This document shows positions 5,520 through 6,394 of a DNA stretch of 6,394 nt, one piece after another. The stretch is from Desulfuromonadaceae bacterium GWC2_58_13. GTDB lineage: Bacteria > Desulfobacterota > Desulfuromonadia > Desulfuromonadales > Trichloromonadaceae. The stretch lies in NCBI GenBank assembly GCA_001825565.1, contig MHXM01000033.1:1-6394 (forward strand). Direction: 5' to 3'. Position numbers and translations under genes: made by a program. The notes beneath the pieces are model-generated. The model was not told the origin of the DNA, did no database searches, and worked only from the letters and a program-made list of their open reading frames with translations. The first letter of the stretch is position 1, and each line of letters starts with the position of its first letter.

Positions 5520-6394
5520 ATGCAGGAACCGCAGGAAAACGAGATTGAGCTGATCGACATATTCCGGGTGCTCTGGAAACGCCGATATCTGATTCTTCTG
5601 GGGACGTTGCTCCTCACCCTGGGCGCCGCCGGAATCAGTATGGTTTTGCCCAGGGTGTATGAGGTTTCGGCGCTCGTCGAGCCCGGAATTCGTCCTTTCG
5701 CCGATGCGAACGGGCAGATTGTGAACGAATTGCCGGTGATTTTACCGGAAGCGTTAAGGGAGACCATTCTCAGTGGCGCCTATGATGGGGCGATCCAAAA
5801 AAAACTCGACATTAGTACGGCAATTTATCCGGGTATCAAGGTGTCGACACCGAAGAACAGTGCCTTTGTCGGTATATCCATCGAGAGCACCGACCCGGAA
5901 CAGGCCACGGCCATCCTGGATGAGTTGTTGATTCAGGTGAATAACGATGTCCAAAGCAAACTGGGAAACGAAAAAAACAAGATCGAAAATGAAATACAAC
6001 TTGCGCAGATCAGTGATCGTTCTATCAGTGAAAAGATAAAGCTGATTGAAAAGCAGATGATGGATACGGCGACAAAAATTCAGGAAATGGAAAAAACTCG
6101 TCAAAAATCCATAGCGATGCGTTCCTCGGATGCCATGTCTGTTCTGTTGTACTCCAATGAAATTCAAAACCAGCAGATTTATCTGAACAATTTGCAAGAT
6201 TCATTGCATAGTCTGAAAACTGCAACCCTGACTTCGGTTGTCAAAATGGATAATCTTCGTCTGAAGCTTGGCATGATCCAAAGCACCAAGGTGATCAAGC
6301 CGCCAACCATCCCAAATCATCCCGTCAAGCCGAAAAGGGCGTTGATTGTGGCGTTGGCGGGTGTCCTTGGTTTGATGGGTTCGATGATGCTCGC
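5520..6394 (+). CDS. Wzz-family polysaccharide chain-length determinant (3' partial)
   Basis: An open frame from ATG 5520 runs unbroken through 291 codons to the window edge. The N-terminus NEIELIDIFRVLWKRRYLI is the typical Wzz/FepE/Etk entry. It is followed by a first membrane helix at about residues 23-43 and the post-helix motif PRVYEVSALVEPG. The periplasmic part, about 45-270, holds a charged, Gln/Lys/Glu-rich helical stretch (roughly 145-230) likely to be coiled coil. It ends in a proline-rich KPPTIPNHPVKPKR (260-273), the classic lead into the second membrane helix, which begins at about 274 and is cut by the edge. By family knowledge such inner-membrane oligomers set the length of O-antigen or exopolysaccharide chains made by Wzy polymerase. 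The short span between helices suggests a PCP-1-like protein ending soon after the edge, but a C-terminal tyrosine-kinase domain cannot be excluded. The 5' half of the periplasmic part is noticeably more AT-rich than the preceding enzymes. The start has GGAG 8 bases upstream. Confidence 0.88.
   Translation, partial: MQEPQENEIELIDIFRVLWKRRYLILLGTLLLTLGAAGISMVLPRVYEVSALVEPGIRPFADANGQIVNELPVILPEALRETILSGAYDGAIQKKLDISTAIYPGIKVSTPKNSAFVGISIESTDPEQATAILDELLIQVNNDVQSKLGNEKNKIENEIQLAQISDRSISEKIKLIEKQMMDTATKIQEMEKTRQKSIAMRSSDAMSVLLYSNEIQNQQIYLNNLQDSLHSLKTATLTSVVKMDNLRLKLGMIQSTKVIKPPTIPNHPVKPKRALIVALAGVLGLMGSMML

Overview
This window is a stretch of a Gram-negative surface-polysaccharide locus. All protein genes lie on the + strand. 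Two genes belong to ADP-heptose synthesis for the lipopolysaccharide inner core. Three make activated sugars for an O-antigen or exopolysaccharide: two for GDP-L-fucose and one for a UDP-N-acetylhexosaminuronic acid. They are followed by a tRNA-Gly gene with its own promoter and terminator, and then by the start of a Wzz-type chain-length regulator that runs off the right edge. LPS heptose genes point to an outer-membrane bacterium. The moderate-to-high GC, the encoded CCA of the tRNA and the overall protein flavour would fit a deltaproteobacterium of the Geobacter/Desulfuromonas kind, but that placement is an inference from memory, not from a search.

Layout: (1) 1-893, 3' part of hldE (kinase C-terminus plus adenylyltransferase). 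(2) 897-1493, gmhB, only 3 bases after hldE and surely co-translated with it. (3) 1494-1584, a 91-base gap with a strong Shine-Dalgarno for a GTG start. (4) 1585-2718, gmd. (5) 2779-3753, fcl. (6) 3832-5148, a TviB/WbpO-type UDP-HexNAc 6-dehydrogenase. (7) 5149-5519, a 371-base stretch without a protein gene, holding a sigma-70-like promoter, tRNA-Gly(GCC) and an intrinsic terminator. (8) 5520-6394, wzz-like gene, 3' truncated.

How they work together: HldE phosphorylates D-glycero-D-manno-heptose 7-phosphate, GmhB removes the 7-phosphate, and HldE then adds AMP. The product, after epimerisation by HldD (not in the window), feeds the LPS core. Gmd and Fcl convert GDP-mannose to GDP-L-fucose. 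The TviB-like enzyme oxidises UDP-GlcNAc or UDP-GalNAc to the uronic acid. The expected polymer would therefore contain fucose and an acidic amino sugar, and its length would be set by the Wzz-like protein.

The protein genes belong to well-known families and I see no undescribed protein system. The most unusual part is the tRNA-Gly unit. Its upstream sequence repeats the tRNA's 3' acceptor strand, and it ends in a complex terminator hairpin just before the chain-length gene.
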